Source of the DNA: Muribaculaceae bacterium | GTDB taxonomy: Bacteria > Bacteroidota > Bacteroidia > Bacteroidales > Muribaculaceae | Direction of reading: 5' to 3' | Length of the DNA: 58,914 nucleotides | Assembly (NCBI GenBank): GCA_022509185.1 | Contig: JAFLTS010000017.1 | Coordinates: forward strand, 1-58,914 | In this document: positions 36,743-46,141 of the stretch, in pieces | Position numbering within the stretch: the first letter of the stretch is position 1 | Layout: each line of letters starts with the position of its first letter | The notes under the pieces: generated by a model | Told to the model about the DNA's origin: nothing | The model's input: only the letters and a program-made list of their open reading frames with translations | Databases searched by the model: none | Translations under genes and position numbers: made by a program

Positions 36743-39700
36743 ATGAAATTAGATTTATTTATAAACAGGCCGGTATTATCTACCGTTATCTCGGTATTTA
36801 TAGTGATATTCGGTTTGCTCGGTCTGTTCTCCCTTCCTATTGAGCAATATCCGGACATTGCACCACCTACAGTCAGGGTCTCTACTACTTATACCGGGGC
36901 TAATGCACAGACTGTGCTTAATTCGGTTATTGCTCCTCTTGAAGAACAAATTAACGGTGCGGAAAATATGGATTATATGATATCATCCGCATCTAATAAC
37001 GGCAGCGCATCTATTGAAGTCCATTTCAAACAAGGCATGGATCCGGATATAGCAGCTGTTGATGTTCAAAACCGTGTTGCAAAAGCGGCTTCTTTTCTCC
37101 CGTCAGAAGTAAACCAGGTAGGTGTAATCACTCAGAAACGTCAAACATCCATGCTTATGGTAATCGGTATGTATGATCCTGAAGATAGATACACCACACA
37201 ATTTATAGATAACTATATGTCCATCAACATTTTGCCCCAGATAAAACGCGTGGCTGGTGTAGGTGAGGCGATGGCTTTTGGTGCCGATTATTCTATGAGA
37301 ATATGGCTTAAGCCGGATGTAATGGCACAATATAAATTGATGCCTTCCGATATTTCAGCTGCTTTGGCTGAACAAAATGTGGAAGCTGCTCCCGGCCAAT
37401 TCGGAGAACAAGGAGATCAAAGTTTTCAATATGTACTTAGATACAAGGGACGCCTACAGGATAGCTCCGAATTTGAAGATATTATTCTCAGGGCTTCTTC
37501 TGATGGAGAAATTTTGCGTTTAAAAGATGTAGCAGATGTAGAATTAGGTAGGCTCACTTATGGATTCCAAAATTTAAATGATGGTCATATAGGTAGTTCA
37601 GCTATCATCTTCCAATCTGCAGGTTCAAATGCAACGCAAGTTATCAAGGATATTGAGAAATTGATGGATGAGGCTCGCAAATCACTTCCTGCGGGTATGC
37701 AACTTATCACTACCATGAGTGTTAATGAATTCTTATATGCTTCTATTCATGAAGTAATAAAGACTCTTATCGAAGCATTCATACTGGTGTTCATCGTTGT
37801 ATTTGTTTTCTTGCAGGATATCAGATCTACCCTCATTCCTATGATTGCAATCCCGGTTGCCTTGGTAGGTACATTCTTCTTGTTAATGATATTTGGTTTT
37901 ACGCTAAACTTGTTAACCTTATCAGCATTGGTTCTTGCCATTGCTATTGTAGTTGACGATGCCATAGTAGTGGTCGAGGCTGTACATGCAAAACTCGACC
38001 AAGGATACAAATCGGCCCGTAAGGCTTCTATAGATGCCATGAATGAAATAGCGGGAGCTTTGATTTCTATTACATTGGTAATGATGCTTGTATTTATTCC
38101 GGTTTCCTTCTTGGGGGGAACTTCTGGTATTTTCTACAGGCAGTTTGGTCTTACCATGGCTATGGCTATAGGCTTGTCAGCTATTAATGCGCTAACCTTG
38201 TCTCCGGCCCTTTGTGCTCTATTTCTAAAGGGTCATGACGATCATTCCTCATTGAAGGAAAGAATGGGAGAAGCATATTCAGAAGCTGCAAAAACAATGG
38301 TTGGAAATTATAAAAAACGTTTAAATTTCCCGCCTATTATTACCCTTATTTTCCTTTGTGCGGCAATCGTATTCCTTGTTTTAGGATGGTATATGTTTGA
38401 AAATATAGCAGAAGGTGTAATTGCGGTTTGTGTGGCTGTAGTGGCATTAATAGGTATCTTCACCCCCTCTTTCATACAAGCATTCAATAAATATTTTGAT
38501 AAACTATTGAAAGAATATAGAAAGGTAGTAAATTATTTTTCTCATCATAAACTTATCAGTTTTATTGTAGTAGCTGCCTCTATAGGAGGGTTGGTTATAC
38601 TTATGGCTCGAACCCCTACTGCACTCGTACCAACTGAAGATACAGGTACAATTATGGGAGCTGTAACATTACCACCGGCTACAGCCCAGGAGAAAACTCA
38701 ACTTATTATGAACCAGGTAGACAGTATTATAGGTACTATCCCTGCTGTAAAAAGCCGTACTGCTATCACAGGTTATAGTTTCGTAGGAGGACAAGGCAAT
38801 ACATATGGTTCTTTTATTATAAAATTGAAACCATGGGAGGAAAGGGATGAAAACACTGAAAGTGCTTCAGCAATTTTGGGTCAGTTATTTATGAAGACCG
38901 GCATTATTAAAGACGCACGTATTATGTTCTTCCAGCCTCCTATGATATCTGGATATTCGGCGACTAATGGTTTTGAAATAAAACTTCAGGATAAAACAGG
39001 TGGTGATCTGGATAAATTCTTCCAGGTTTATCAGAAATTTATTGCTGCATTAAACGCATCTCCAAATATTCAGATGGCCTATTCAAACTTTAACCCCACC
39101 TTTCCTCAATACCTCGTGGAAATAGATGTTGCAAAAGTGAAACAGGCAGGTTTAACCCAAAATGCTATTCTGAATGCTCTTCAAGGTTATTATGGAGGTA
39201 TGTATATTTCTAACTTTAATAGTTACGGAAAATTATACCGTGTCATGATGCAGGCTGAGCCGGAAGCGCGTGTTTCGCCTGAAACCTTGAAAAAAATAAA
39301 AATACGTAACGGAGAGGAGATGGCGCCTATTGATAATTTTGTAAAACTTACAAGAGTTTACGGACCTGATATGATAGACCGTTTCAATATGTTTACAGCG
39401 ATCTCCATAACGGGTACACCGGCTCCGGGTGTATCATCCGGTGTTGCGATTCAAACCATAGATGAAATAGCAGAGGCTACTCTACCGCAAGGATATGGAT
39501 ATGAATATTCCGGTATGACCCGTGAAGAAGCCTCCGGTTCAAGTGGAAACACTGCTTATATCTTTGCACTGGTTCTATTATTTGTTTATCTGATTCTGTC
39601 AGCACAATATGAAAGTTATTTATTACCCTGGGCGGTTATTCTTTCCGTTCCTTTCGGATTGATGGGTACTTTCATCTTTGCTCATATGATGGATATAGTG

Positions 39701-40117
39701 AATAATATTTACCTTCAAATTGCACTTATTATGTTGATAGGTCTTTTGGCAAAAAATGCGATTCTTATTGTTGAATTTGCACTTGATAGGAGAAAAACAG
39801 GAATGGGAATCACAAAGGCTGCAATTGCGGGTGCGGTGGCTCGTCTACGCCCGATTCTTATGACATCTTTGGCTATGATTATAGGCTTGCTCCCTATGAT
39901 GTTTGCACATGGCGCCGGCAGAAACGGTAATCAGGCCTTAGGTTCCGGTGCCATCGGAGGTATGTTGATCGGTATGGTGTTACAGGTAATATTTGTTCCG
40001 GCTTTGTTTATAGCATTTCAGACTTTACAAGAGAAACTTTCTCCACCAAAATGGAAAGATACCGATAATTCTCAAATTTCATCAGAACTTGAACAATATG
40101 CATTAAGCCATGAATAA
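36743..40117 (+). CDS. RND efflux pump, inner-membrane transporter (HAE1/AcrB type)
   Basis: A 1124-residue proton-driven multidrug transporter. The first helix is at LSTVISVFIVIFGLLGLFSL. The proton relay residues are present: AIVVDDAIVVVEAV (two Asp, about 405-415) and LIGLLAKNAILIVEFAL (Lys near 1008). Two large periplasmic domains follow helices 1 and 7. The protein is about 70-80 residues longer than AcrB. The excess lies at about 525-600, between helices 6 and 7, and contains two apparent additional hydrophobic segments (ITLIFLCAAIVFLVLGWYMF and VIAVCVAVVALIGIF). It overlaps the channel gene by 8 bp. The substrate cannot be told from sequence. Confidence 0.94.
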   Translation: MKLDLFINRPVLSTVISVFIVIFGLLGLFSLPIEQYPDIAPPTVRVSTTYTGANAQTVLNSVIAPLEEQINGAENMDYMISSASNNGSASIEVHFKQGMDPDIAAVDVQNRVAKAASFLPSEVNQVGVITQKRQTSMLMVIGMYDPEDRYTTQFIDNYMSINILPQIKRVAGVGEAMAFGADYSMRIWLKPDVMAQYKLMPSDISAALAEQNVEAAPGQFGEQGDQSFQYVLRYKGRLQDSSEFEDIILRASSDGEILRLKDVADVELGRLTYGFQNLNDGHIGSSAIIFQSAGSNATQVIKDIEKLMDEARKSLPAGMQLITTMSVNEFLYASIHEVIKTLIEAFILVFIVVFVFLQDIRSTLIPMIAIPVALVGTFFLLMIFGFTLNLLTLSALVLAIAIVVDDAIVVVEAVHAKLDQGYKSARKASIDAMNEIAGALISITLVMMLVFIPVSFLGGTSGIFYRQFGLTMAMAIGLSAINALTLSPALCALFLKGHDDHSSLKERMGEAYSEAAKTMVGNYKKRLNFPPIITLIFLCAAIVFLVLGWYMFENIAEGVIAVCVAVVALIGIFTPSFIQAFNKYFDKLLKEYRKVVNYFSHHKLISFIVVAASIGGLVILMARTPTALVPTEDTGTIMGAVTLPPATAQEKTQLIMNQVDSIIGTIPAVKSRTAITGYSFVGGQGNTYGSFIIKLKPWEERDENTESASAILGQLFMKTGIIKDARIMFFQPPMISGYSATNGFEIKLQDKTGGDLDKFFQVYQKFIAALNASPNIQMAYSNFNPTFPQYLVEIDVAKVKQAGLTQNAILNALQGYYGGMYISNFNSYGKLYRVMMQAEPEARVSPETLKKIKIRNGEEMAPIDNFVKLTRVYGPDMIDRFNMFTAISITGTPAPGVSSGVAIQTIDEIAEATLPQGYGYEYSGMTREEASGSSGNTAYIFALVLLFVYLILSAQYESYLLPWAVILSVPFGLMGTFIFAHMMDIVNNIYLQIALIMLIGLLAKNAILIVEFALDRRKTGMGITKAAIAGAVARLRPILMTSLAMIIGLLPMMFAHGAGRNGNQALGSGAIGGMLIGMVLQVIFVPALFIAFQTLQEKLSPPKWKDTDNSQISSELEQYALSHE

Positions 40118-41504
40118 GAAGATCAACAACAATTTGATAGGCTATTGCTCTATAGTTATTGTGGCTTTAGCCCTTACAAGTTGCCATATTTATAAAAAAT
40201 ATGAACTGCCAAAGGATGCAAGTCCTATTGTTGAGAATTACGCTCAGGCATTGGAAGAGGAGGTAGATTCAACCTCACTTCCCTACCTGGGATGGAAAGA
40301 TATTTTCACTGACCCAATTCTTCAGAATTATATTCAAAGGGCAATAGATAATAATAAAGACCTGGAAAACGCCCGTCTTAACGTGGATATCGCAAAAGCT
40401 CAACTAAAAGGAGCAAAATTAAGCTACTTCCCCTCGCTATCTATTAATCCTAACGGAGGGGCAGCAAGTTATGCAGGTAGCCAGCTTAATTGGAGTTATA
40501 CTATTCCGGGTGCGGCAGCTTGGGAAATCGATGCTTTTGCAAAAATCCTTAATAGGAAAAGAGGAGCTAAGACTAATCTTCAAATGATGCAGGATTATCA
40601 ACAGGCGGTACATTCTCAAATTGTATGTGGAGTTGCAAATGTATATTACTCGCTCGTGATGTTGCATCAGCAACTTCAACTCACAAAAAGCACTTCAGAA
40701 ATATGGGAGGAACAAGTATCCTCCATGGAACTATTGAAAAATGCAGGCAGAACAAATGAAGCCGCTGTGGTTCAAAGTCGTGCCAATTATTATAATATTA
40801 TGAGCACAATACCTGTGCTTGAAAACTCCATTAATCAACTTCAGAATACTCTTTCTCTTCTTTTGAATGAATATCCGGACAACTGGGATGTCACCAATGA
40901 ATTAAAATTCTCGATTCCAAAGGAATTGATAAATGGCATCCCCATTTCATACCTCGCCGTAAGACCCGATGTCAGAGCTATGGAAAGAGCTTTAGCAACG
41001 GCCTATTATACTACAAACCAGGCTCGTACCAACTTTTATCCAAGTATTGTAATATCCGCTCAGGGAGGTTTTACCAATTTGTTAGGATCATTTATTAAAA
41101 ATCCTGGCGAATGGTTTTATCAACTTGCAGGATCTATCACAGCTCCTATCTTTTCACGTGGTCAGAATATAGCTACTCTTGAAGCTGCTAAGGCTCAACA
41201 AAAACAAGCCCTCAATAATTTTGAATACGCTATATTATCCGCTAGTGCCGATGTGAGTGATGCTTTGGTGGAATACAACAAGTGTGAAGAACAAAACACA
41301 TTTTTACAGCTTCAGGTGGAACAATTGGAGAAATCTGTTGATTATACCAACGAACTATTTATGTATAATCAGAGCACAACTTACCTTGAAGTTCTTACTG
41401 CAAGATCCAGTCTTCTTTCAGCACAATTAAGTTGTATTGCCAATTGGCATGAAAGAGCGTCAGCATTGATTGCTCTTTATCAAGCAGTGGGAGGTGGAAG
41501 ATAA
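40110..41504 (+). CDS. outer-membrane efflux channel lipoprotein (OprM/NodT type)
   Basis: A 464-residue TolC-superfamily channel. It has a lipoprotein signal (IVALALTSC). Two repeated outer-membrane efflux domains are seen. One has NKDLENARLNVDIAKAQLKGAKLSYFPSLS, the other AVRPDVRAMERALATAYYTTNQARTNFYPSIVIS, with the RPD-x-R motif of NodT-type channels. It starts within the end of the pump gene. With the two genes upstream it makes a complete tripartite system, closed by a terminator at 41543. Confidence 0.93.
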   Translation: MNKKINNNLIGYCSIVIVALALTSCHIYKKYELPKDASPIVENYAQALEEEVDSTSLPYLGWKDIFTDPILQNYIQRAIDNNKDLENARLNVDIAKAQLKGAKLSYFPSLSINPNGGAASYAGSQLNWSYTIPGAAAWEIDAFAKILNRKRGAKTNLQMMQDYQQAVHSQIVCGVANVYYSLVMLHQQLQLTKSTSEIWEEQVSSMELLKNAGRTNEAAVVQSRANYYNIMSTIPVLENSINQLQNTLSLLLNEYPDNWDVTNELKFSIPKELINGIPISYLAVRPDVRAMERALATAYYTTNQARTNFYPSIVISAQGGFTNLLGSFIKNPGEWFYQLAGSITAPIFSRGQNIATLEAAKAQQKQALNNFEYAILSASADVSDALVEYNKCEEQNTFLQLQVEQLEKSVDYTNELFMYNQSTTYLEVLTARSSLLSAQLSCIANWHERASALIALYQAVGGGR

Positions 41505-41542
41505 ATCCGGAAGGTATTTATAATAGATAATTTATTATTAAA

Positions 41543-41590
41543 AAATTTTAGGTTATAAAGTAAATTAGTAACTTTATGACCTAAATTTTT
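41543..41590 (+). terminator. efflux operon terminator (long A/T-rich stem)
   Basis: An AAATTTTAGGTTATAAAGT arm pairs with ACTTTATGACCTAAATTT with few mismatches around a 10-base loop, followed by T residues. Confidence 0.8.
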
Positions 41591-41656
41591 TTAATAAACC
41601 TTCAGATATTTATTAATAAATATTTGTAAATCTTTTTATCCTTAAGAACTCTAACC

Positions 41657-42457
41657 ATGTCTATTCTCAGTAATTTAGCGTTCATTCATCCGGAAGCCAA
41701 AATAGGTAAAGATGTCATAGTTGACGCATTTGCCTACATTGATAAGAATGTGGAAATTGGAGATGGCACCCACATTCATCCTCATGCGAGTATTCTGCCC
41801 GGAGCAAGAATAGGTAAAAATAATGAAATATTTGAAAATGCAATAATATCTGCTACTCCACAGGATTTTAGATGGAAGGGGGAAGATTCATTTGTTATTA
41901 TAGGAGATAATAATAAGATTAGAGAACAAGTCATTATTAACAGGAGTATAGATTCAAATGGAGAGACCAAGATTGGTAATAACTCTTTCATAATGGCCCA
42001 GACACACATAGGACACGATTCTGAAATTGGGAATTATTGTGTCTTAGGTAATGCAGTAAAGGTAGCAGGAAACGTAAAGATTGGGAATTATACGATACTA
42101 TCTTCAAACGCCTTGGTGCATGAGAAATGCCACATCGGGGAATGGTCTTTAATTAAAGGTGGTTGTCGTGTTAACGGTAATGTTCCACCCTTTGCAGTAA
42201 TGGCTCATAATCCTATCTCTTATTTCGGAGTCAATGCCTACGTCTTGAAAAGAGCAAAAAAACCTGACCATATTATTGATGATATCGCAAAATGCTATAG
42301 ACATATTTATCAGACAGGCACATCAGTTTTCAATGCTTTACAAAGAATTAAAGACGATGTGGAAGAATCACCTGAAAGAGACGCTATTATTATGTTCATT
42401 AATAGCCATGATATGAACCTTGCCGCTGTGCCTTTAAAAGACACCTATGATTATTAA
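41657..42457 (+). CDS. lpxA: LpxA-family acyl-ACP--UDP-GlcNAc O-acyltransferase
   Basis: LpxA adds the first acyl chain to UDP-GlcNAc in lipid A synthesis. The 266-residue protein is a left-handed beta-helix (FIHPEAKIGKDVIVDAFAYI, THIHPHASILPGARIGKNNEI) with the catalytic-type His in QTHIGHDSEIGNYC. The helical C-terminal domain includes CYRHIYQTGTS. The motif IREQVIINRSI differs from IRESVTIHRGT of classical LpxA, so it could be a diverged paralogue with another substrate. It is 34 bp upstream of cdsA. lpxC, fabZ, lpxD and lpxB are not here. Confidence 0.78.
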   Translation: MSILSNLAFIHPEAKIGKDVIVDAFAYIDKNVEIGDGTHIHPHASILPGARIGKNNEIFENAIISATPQDFRWKGEDSFVIIGDNNKIREQVIINRSIDSNGETKIGNNSFIMAQTHIGHDSEIGNYCVLGNAVKVAGNVKIGNYTILSSNALVHEKCHIGEWSLIKGGCRVNGNVPPFAVMAHNPISYFGVNAYVLKRAKKPDHIIDDIAKCYRHIYQTGTSVFNALQRIKDDVEESPERDAIIMFINSHDMNLAAVPLKDTYDY

Positions 42458-42491
42458 CTAAAAGTTTTTAAGGAGAAAGCCATAAATAAAA

Positions 42492-43334
42492 ATGCGTTTT
42501 AAAAATTGGATAATACGGGGATTATCCGGGATAGTGTATGTTGGATTTATAGTGGGTTCACTATTTTGGGGCATAATTCCCTTTTCCATTCTGGCGGCCA
42601 TTTTTGGAGTGCTGGCAGTATTTGAATTCGAAAAGATTTGTGAAGGCATATCTGAAAACTCTTTTCCACTTCTTCTCCTTGATGCAGCCGGGATTGTTTT
42701 CCTATCTTTAGGATGGCTTAATTACCCTTTACTTGGATGGATATGTGTGTTTCTTTGTAGAATGATTCTTGAGCTTTATACAAAGAATGAAAAACCGATT
42801 AGATGCCTGGCAATTTCACTAATGTCTCAAGTTTATATTGGGATGCCATTGGCAGCCATGACATTTCTTGGATATTATGTAGGGCTGCATTTTGTTTTGG
42901 TGATATTCCTGATGATATGGATTAATGACACAGGGGCCTTCGTAGTGGGTTCTTTATTAGGCCGGAACCGGTTATTTGAAAGGATTTCTCCTAAAAAATC
43001 TTGGGAAGGTTTCTTTGGTGGCCTTGGGTTCAATTTGATTGCAGGATGGTTATTTGCTATAGGTGGCGGAATGTTCTGGCAAGTTCATTGGAACTTTATA
43101 ACCTGGTTGCTTTTTGCATTTGTAATAACTATTTTCGCTACGTGGGGAGATTTAGTGGAATCACTAATTAAAAGAAGCTTGAATATTAAAGATTCTGGAA
43201 ATTTGATTCCGGGCCACGGAGGTATTCTTGACCGAATAGACTCTTTATTACTTGTGATGCCTGCAGCGTTGATCTTCGTAATCGCATGTTTTATCTTATA
43301 TCCAGGTGACTGGACATTATCATTTCTAAATTAA
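42492..43334 (+). CDS. cdsA: phosphatidate cytidylyltransferase
   Basis: CdsA makes CDP-diacylglycerol, the precursor of phospholipids, in the inner membrane. The 280-residue protein has about eight hydrophobic segments and the family signature near the C terminus: [12 protein letters not shown] (about 167-178), [19 protein letters not shown], then [15 protein letters not shown]. It ends 17 bp before the converging barrel gene at 43352, with no obvious terminator in between. Confidence 0.95.
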   Translation: MRFKNWIIRGLSGIVYVGFIVGSLFWGIIPFSILAAIFGVLAVFEFEKICEGISENSFPLLLLDAAGIVFLSLGWLNYPLLGWICVFLCRMILELYTKNEKPIRCLAISLMSQVYIGMPLAAMTFLGYYVGLHFVLVIFLMIWINDTGAFVVGSLLGRNRLFERISPKKSWEGFFGGLGFNLIAGWLFAIGGGMFWQVHWNFITWLLFAFVITIFATWGDLVESLIKRSLNIKDSGNLIPGHGGILDRIDSLLLVMPAALIFVIACFILYPGDWTLSFLN

Positions 43335-43351
43335 ACAATGATTCCGCTTCT

Positions 43352-44056
43352 TTATTTAACTCGGAACCAATATCCAATTGTGGCTGACAGACTCATTTGA
43401 TTGGAGGCATTAAAATAGTCAGCTCTCTTGGTAGAAAAAATATTAGCCAATCCAAAATAAAATCTACATTCAACGCATAGAGAATTTCTTCTGTTTATAT
43501 TGAACTCACCTCCTATTCCTGCTGAAATTCCATAATCAATCTTTATCTTTATAGGTTCAACCATTTGCTGATTAATTCTATTGATTAAAGGAAAATCAGG
43601 AAGTTTATTCATTTCAAAAGGGTTAAAATTAGATTTGACATGTTCCCCTAAATAATAACCTACCTGTGGCCCCGCATTAAAAAAGAATCTTCCTCTTCTT
43701 CCAAAAAATACATGAGCCAGGAAACATAAGTCAAGAAAATCTAAAGATCTACTATACTCATATGGAGCTGCTTCAAAATTTTCTTTCCAACCTCTCTGTG
43801 CAAAATTTAATTCTCCAATTAATCCGAAATGATTCTCCTCTATATATCTAACCGCAATACCTGCCGTATACCCCGGGACAAATGTTTGTTTTACATGAGG
43901 ATTAAAAAAAACTTCAGAGAAATCCATACCTCCTTTTATCCCTATAGCTACATTTGATTGGTAATGTGTCTGAGCATTCATTCCCAGACAAAAGGTAAAG
44001 ACACAAAGAAGTATTATTATTTTTTTTAAAAATAATTGTCGAAGGAAAATTGTCAT
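43352..44056 (-). CDS. PorT-like outer-membrane beta-barrel protein
   Basis: A 234-residue protein with a signal peptide (KKIIILLCVFTFCLGMNAQ). The mature part resembles small eight-stranded barrels of the PorT/outer-membrane beta-barrel family: VAIGIKGGMDFSEVFF, a middle FFNAGPQVGYYLGEH, and a C-terminal MSLSATIGYWFRVK ending in an aromatic-rich strand. Its ATG overlaps the stop of the LysM gene (ATGA), so the two proteins are made together and probably act together at the outer membrane. It is not proof of a type IX secretion system. Confidence 0.8.
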   Translation of the reverse strand: MTIFLRQLFLKKIIILLCVFTFCLGMNAQTHYQSNVAIGIKGGMDFSEVFFNPHVKQTFVPGYTAGIAVRYIEENHFGLIGELNFAQRGWKENFEAAPYEYSRSLDFLDLCFLAHVFFGRRGRFFFNAGPQVGYYLGEHVKSNFNPFEMNKLPDFPLINRINQQMVEPIKIKIDYGISAGIGGEFNINRRNSLCVECRFYFGLANIFSTKRADYFNASNQMSLSATIGYWFRVK

Positions 44057-46014
44057 TTCACTGTTGTTTTCTCAATTTTTCCATTAGGAAGGAAACTTAT
44101 GATATATCCTATTTCATTAATAAAGCCTCCCCAATTATTTACGCGACTGAGTGTAATCTCATTTTGAAGTGCTTTATTGTTACTGGAAAACGGTATTTTG
44201 TTAAAGTCACCATGATTTTCCGCTACTATCGGTATGAAATAATTCGCAATATCGTAACCGCTTGCTGCAAAATTTGGTATTGATCTTATTGGATCGGCCG
44301 AAAATAATTCATCATACTTTTCAATGAAGCTGTTCCACGCTTTAGAGTCTTCATCAAGCCATACTCTTGAAGGCACATAGACATTATATTGTTTAAACTG
44401 GTCGCCGAATTCATCTATCATAGAAATCCAACTTGAACGACCTATTATTCTAAAATCAAAACCGGGATAATTTTCCGCAAGATTTTCTACATTTTTAAGG
44501 AAATCAGATACTTCTTCCTTTTTGGTAGCATACGAATAAATAATTGCAGATTTCATTATATCCGGTTCATAATTACCAAAGTCTTCTAATGATAAAACTT
44601 CTCCATTACCGTCATATAATTTAAATAATTCAGCACTTATTCCGTCATTTTCATCTTTTTCTCCTACGGTCATCAAATCTCTTCTCATATTTTCACGATA
44701 TAGTTTCGTTGCAATCCTATCATTAAAAAAAGATGACGGTGGTAAGATTTGTATGATAGAGGAATTGTCTTCGTAAAGGTCATTTTTTAAATCAAAAACA
44801 TTTACTATCTGAACCTGATTTGTGTTACCATAATCGGCCAAAAATAAAGGGAAAGCTTTATCAGCGGTGGAGATAATTAAATTAGGTTCATAATCGTCCA
44901 GTTCATTCACCAGGTTATTGCTCGAAACCCTTCCATCGATTACTTTCATATCTATTGTAAAGTTGGAATTTTCAAAATCTGAAAGTCCTACTAAAAATCC
45001 CCTAGTGAAATCTATATCTTTTTTTGAACTTGGTTCGTCAAGTATCAGAGCTATTCTTACACCTGTAAATTCGATACTATCAGCTGCAACCCCTTTTATT
45101 GAATCGTAAATTTCCTGAACTTCCTCATCTGAAATTTCTTCTTGAGGTGTGTATCCAATTGTACGTTCCACTTCAATGGTTTCTACTATGGGAACATTTA
45201 CAATACTATTCTCTTCAGGTGTATTGTCAGAACTATTGGCTTCTTTTAAGATTTCTTCATCAACTCCTGTCTTTTCTGAGATTTCACTCCATGTTTCTTT
45301 TTTAGAAACCTTATAACCGGATATTTGAGATATCCTGTCTTCGGCAACCATTTCTGTCTTCACTTTTCCAACATTGGAGTTGATCCTGATTCTAATGACT
45401 TCCCCTTCCTTAATATTGCTGACTGTTAGACCTGCATTATTTTGTAATATATCTTCTACTGATGTATTAAATTTTTGAGAAATAGAGGAAAGTGTATCCC
45501 CATGTTTTATTTTATAAAAATAATATTGACCGGTACCATTCTGAGGGATCTCTATTATTTCACCTACCTTAACTCCTTTTTGAGTACCTGGATTATATTT
45601 ATAAATTATTTCTAAAGGAGCACCATATTGTCTTGAGATGCTATATATCGTCTCTCCTTTCTTTACTTTATGTTTTACAGGTTCCAAAGTCGACGGATCT
45701 ATTTCCACCGGTTTTGGAATTTCAGTGACTTTAGATATAAGACCGGTAGGATAATATAGTCTAACCCCTTTTGGCATGATCCCGGATGCATCAGGATTAA
45801 GTCGCATCAATTCTTCCGGATCCCAGCCGTATTTTTTTGCTATACCATAAACCGACTCTCCTTTTTTAGTATCATATATATAATACTCCTTTCCTAAAAT
45901 CTCAGTTTTGGAAAGTTTAGTAGTAGATTCAGCCTTTAAATAGAAGGCGCCACTAATTAAAATTATTAATCCTATAATCAGCCAATTAAATATGGATACT
46001 TTAATTTTTTGCAT
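44053..46014 (-). CDS. LysM-repeat protein with periplasmic-binding-like C-terminal domain
   Basis: From the ATG at 46014 the protein has 653 residues. A signal peptide (WLIIGLIILISGAFYLKA) is followed by four LysM peptidoglycan-binding repeats at about 45-89, 115-157, 166-210 and 233-275. From about 320 on, the sequence resembles a type I periplasmic-binding fold (VRIALILDEPSSKKDIDFTRG, EPNLIISTADKAFPLFLAD). It would bind cell wall and, through the second domain, another ligand or protein. The longer start at 46044 is a TTG within the promoter element and is rejected. The downstream barrel gene is translationally coupled. Confidence 0.83.
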   Translation of the reverse strand: MQKIKVSIFNWLIIGLIILISGAFYLKAESTTKLSKTEILGKEYYIYDTKKGESVYGIAKKYGWDPEELMRLNPDASGIMPKGVRLYYPTGLISKVTEIPKPVEIDPSTLEPVKHKVKKGETIYSISRQYGAPLEIIYKYNPGTQKGVKVGEIIEIPQNGTGQYYFYKIKHGDTLSSISQKFNTSVEDILQNNAGLTVSNIKEGEVIRIRINSNVGKVKTEMVAEDRISQISGYKVSKKETWSEISEKTGVDEEILKEANSSDNTPEENSIVNVPIVETIEVERTIGYTPQEEISDEEVQEIYDSIKGVAADSIEFTGVRIALILDEPSSKKDIDFTRGFLVGLSDFENSNFTIDMKVIDGRVSSNNLVNELDDYEPNLIISTADKAFPLFLADYGNTNQVQIVNVFDLKNDLYEDNSSIIQILPPSSFFNDRIATKLYRENMRRDLMTVGEKDENDGISAELFKLYDGNGEVLSLEDFGNYEPDIMKSAIIYSYATKKEEVSDFLKNVENLAENYPGFDFRIIGRSSWISMIDEFGDQFKQYNVYVPSRVWLDEDSKAWNSFIEKYDELFSADPIRSIPNFAASGYDIANYFIPIVAENHGDFNKIPFSSNNKALQNEITLSRVNNWGGFINEIGYIISFLPNGKIEKTTVK

Positions 46015-46041
46015 CAATTTCAATTCAGAATTTATATATTG

Positions 46042-46049
46042 CAAAATTA
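46042..46049 (-). promoter_or_regulatory. LysM-barrel operon promoter, -7 element
   Basis: Minus-strand TAATTTTG matches TAnnTTTG; no clear -33 element. The ATG at 46014 is 28 nt downstream. Confidence 0.5.
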
Positions 46050-46098
46050 ATAAATAAGTTTAATACTATATTCGCTTTGATCATCTCCAAAACAATAG

Positions 46099-46121
46099 AG
46101 GAGGACAATTTTTGTCCTCCC
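46099..46121 (-). terminator. terminator of the CoA-transferase gene
   Basis: A GGAGGACA stem pairs with TGTCCTCC around a short A/T loop; T-rich sequence with a GTTTT tract follows on the minus strand. It lies between the CoA-transferase stop and the LysM promoter. Confidence 0.65.
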
Positions 46122-46141
46122 CCGGTTTTGAAATTAATCAT

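Noticed and set aside
43352..44056. Evidence for a type IX secretion system from the PorT-like protein
   Set aside because: The name PorT covers many unrelated small barrels in Bacteroidetes; no other secretion component lies in the window.
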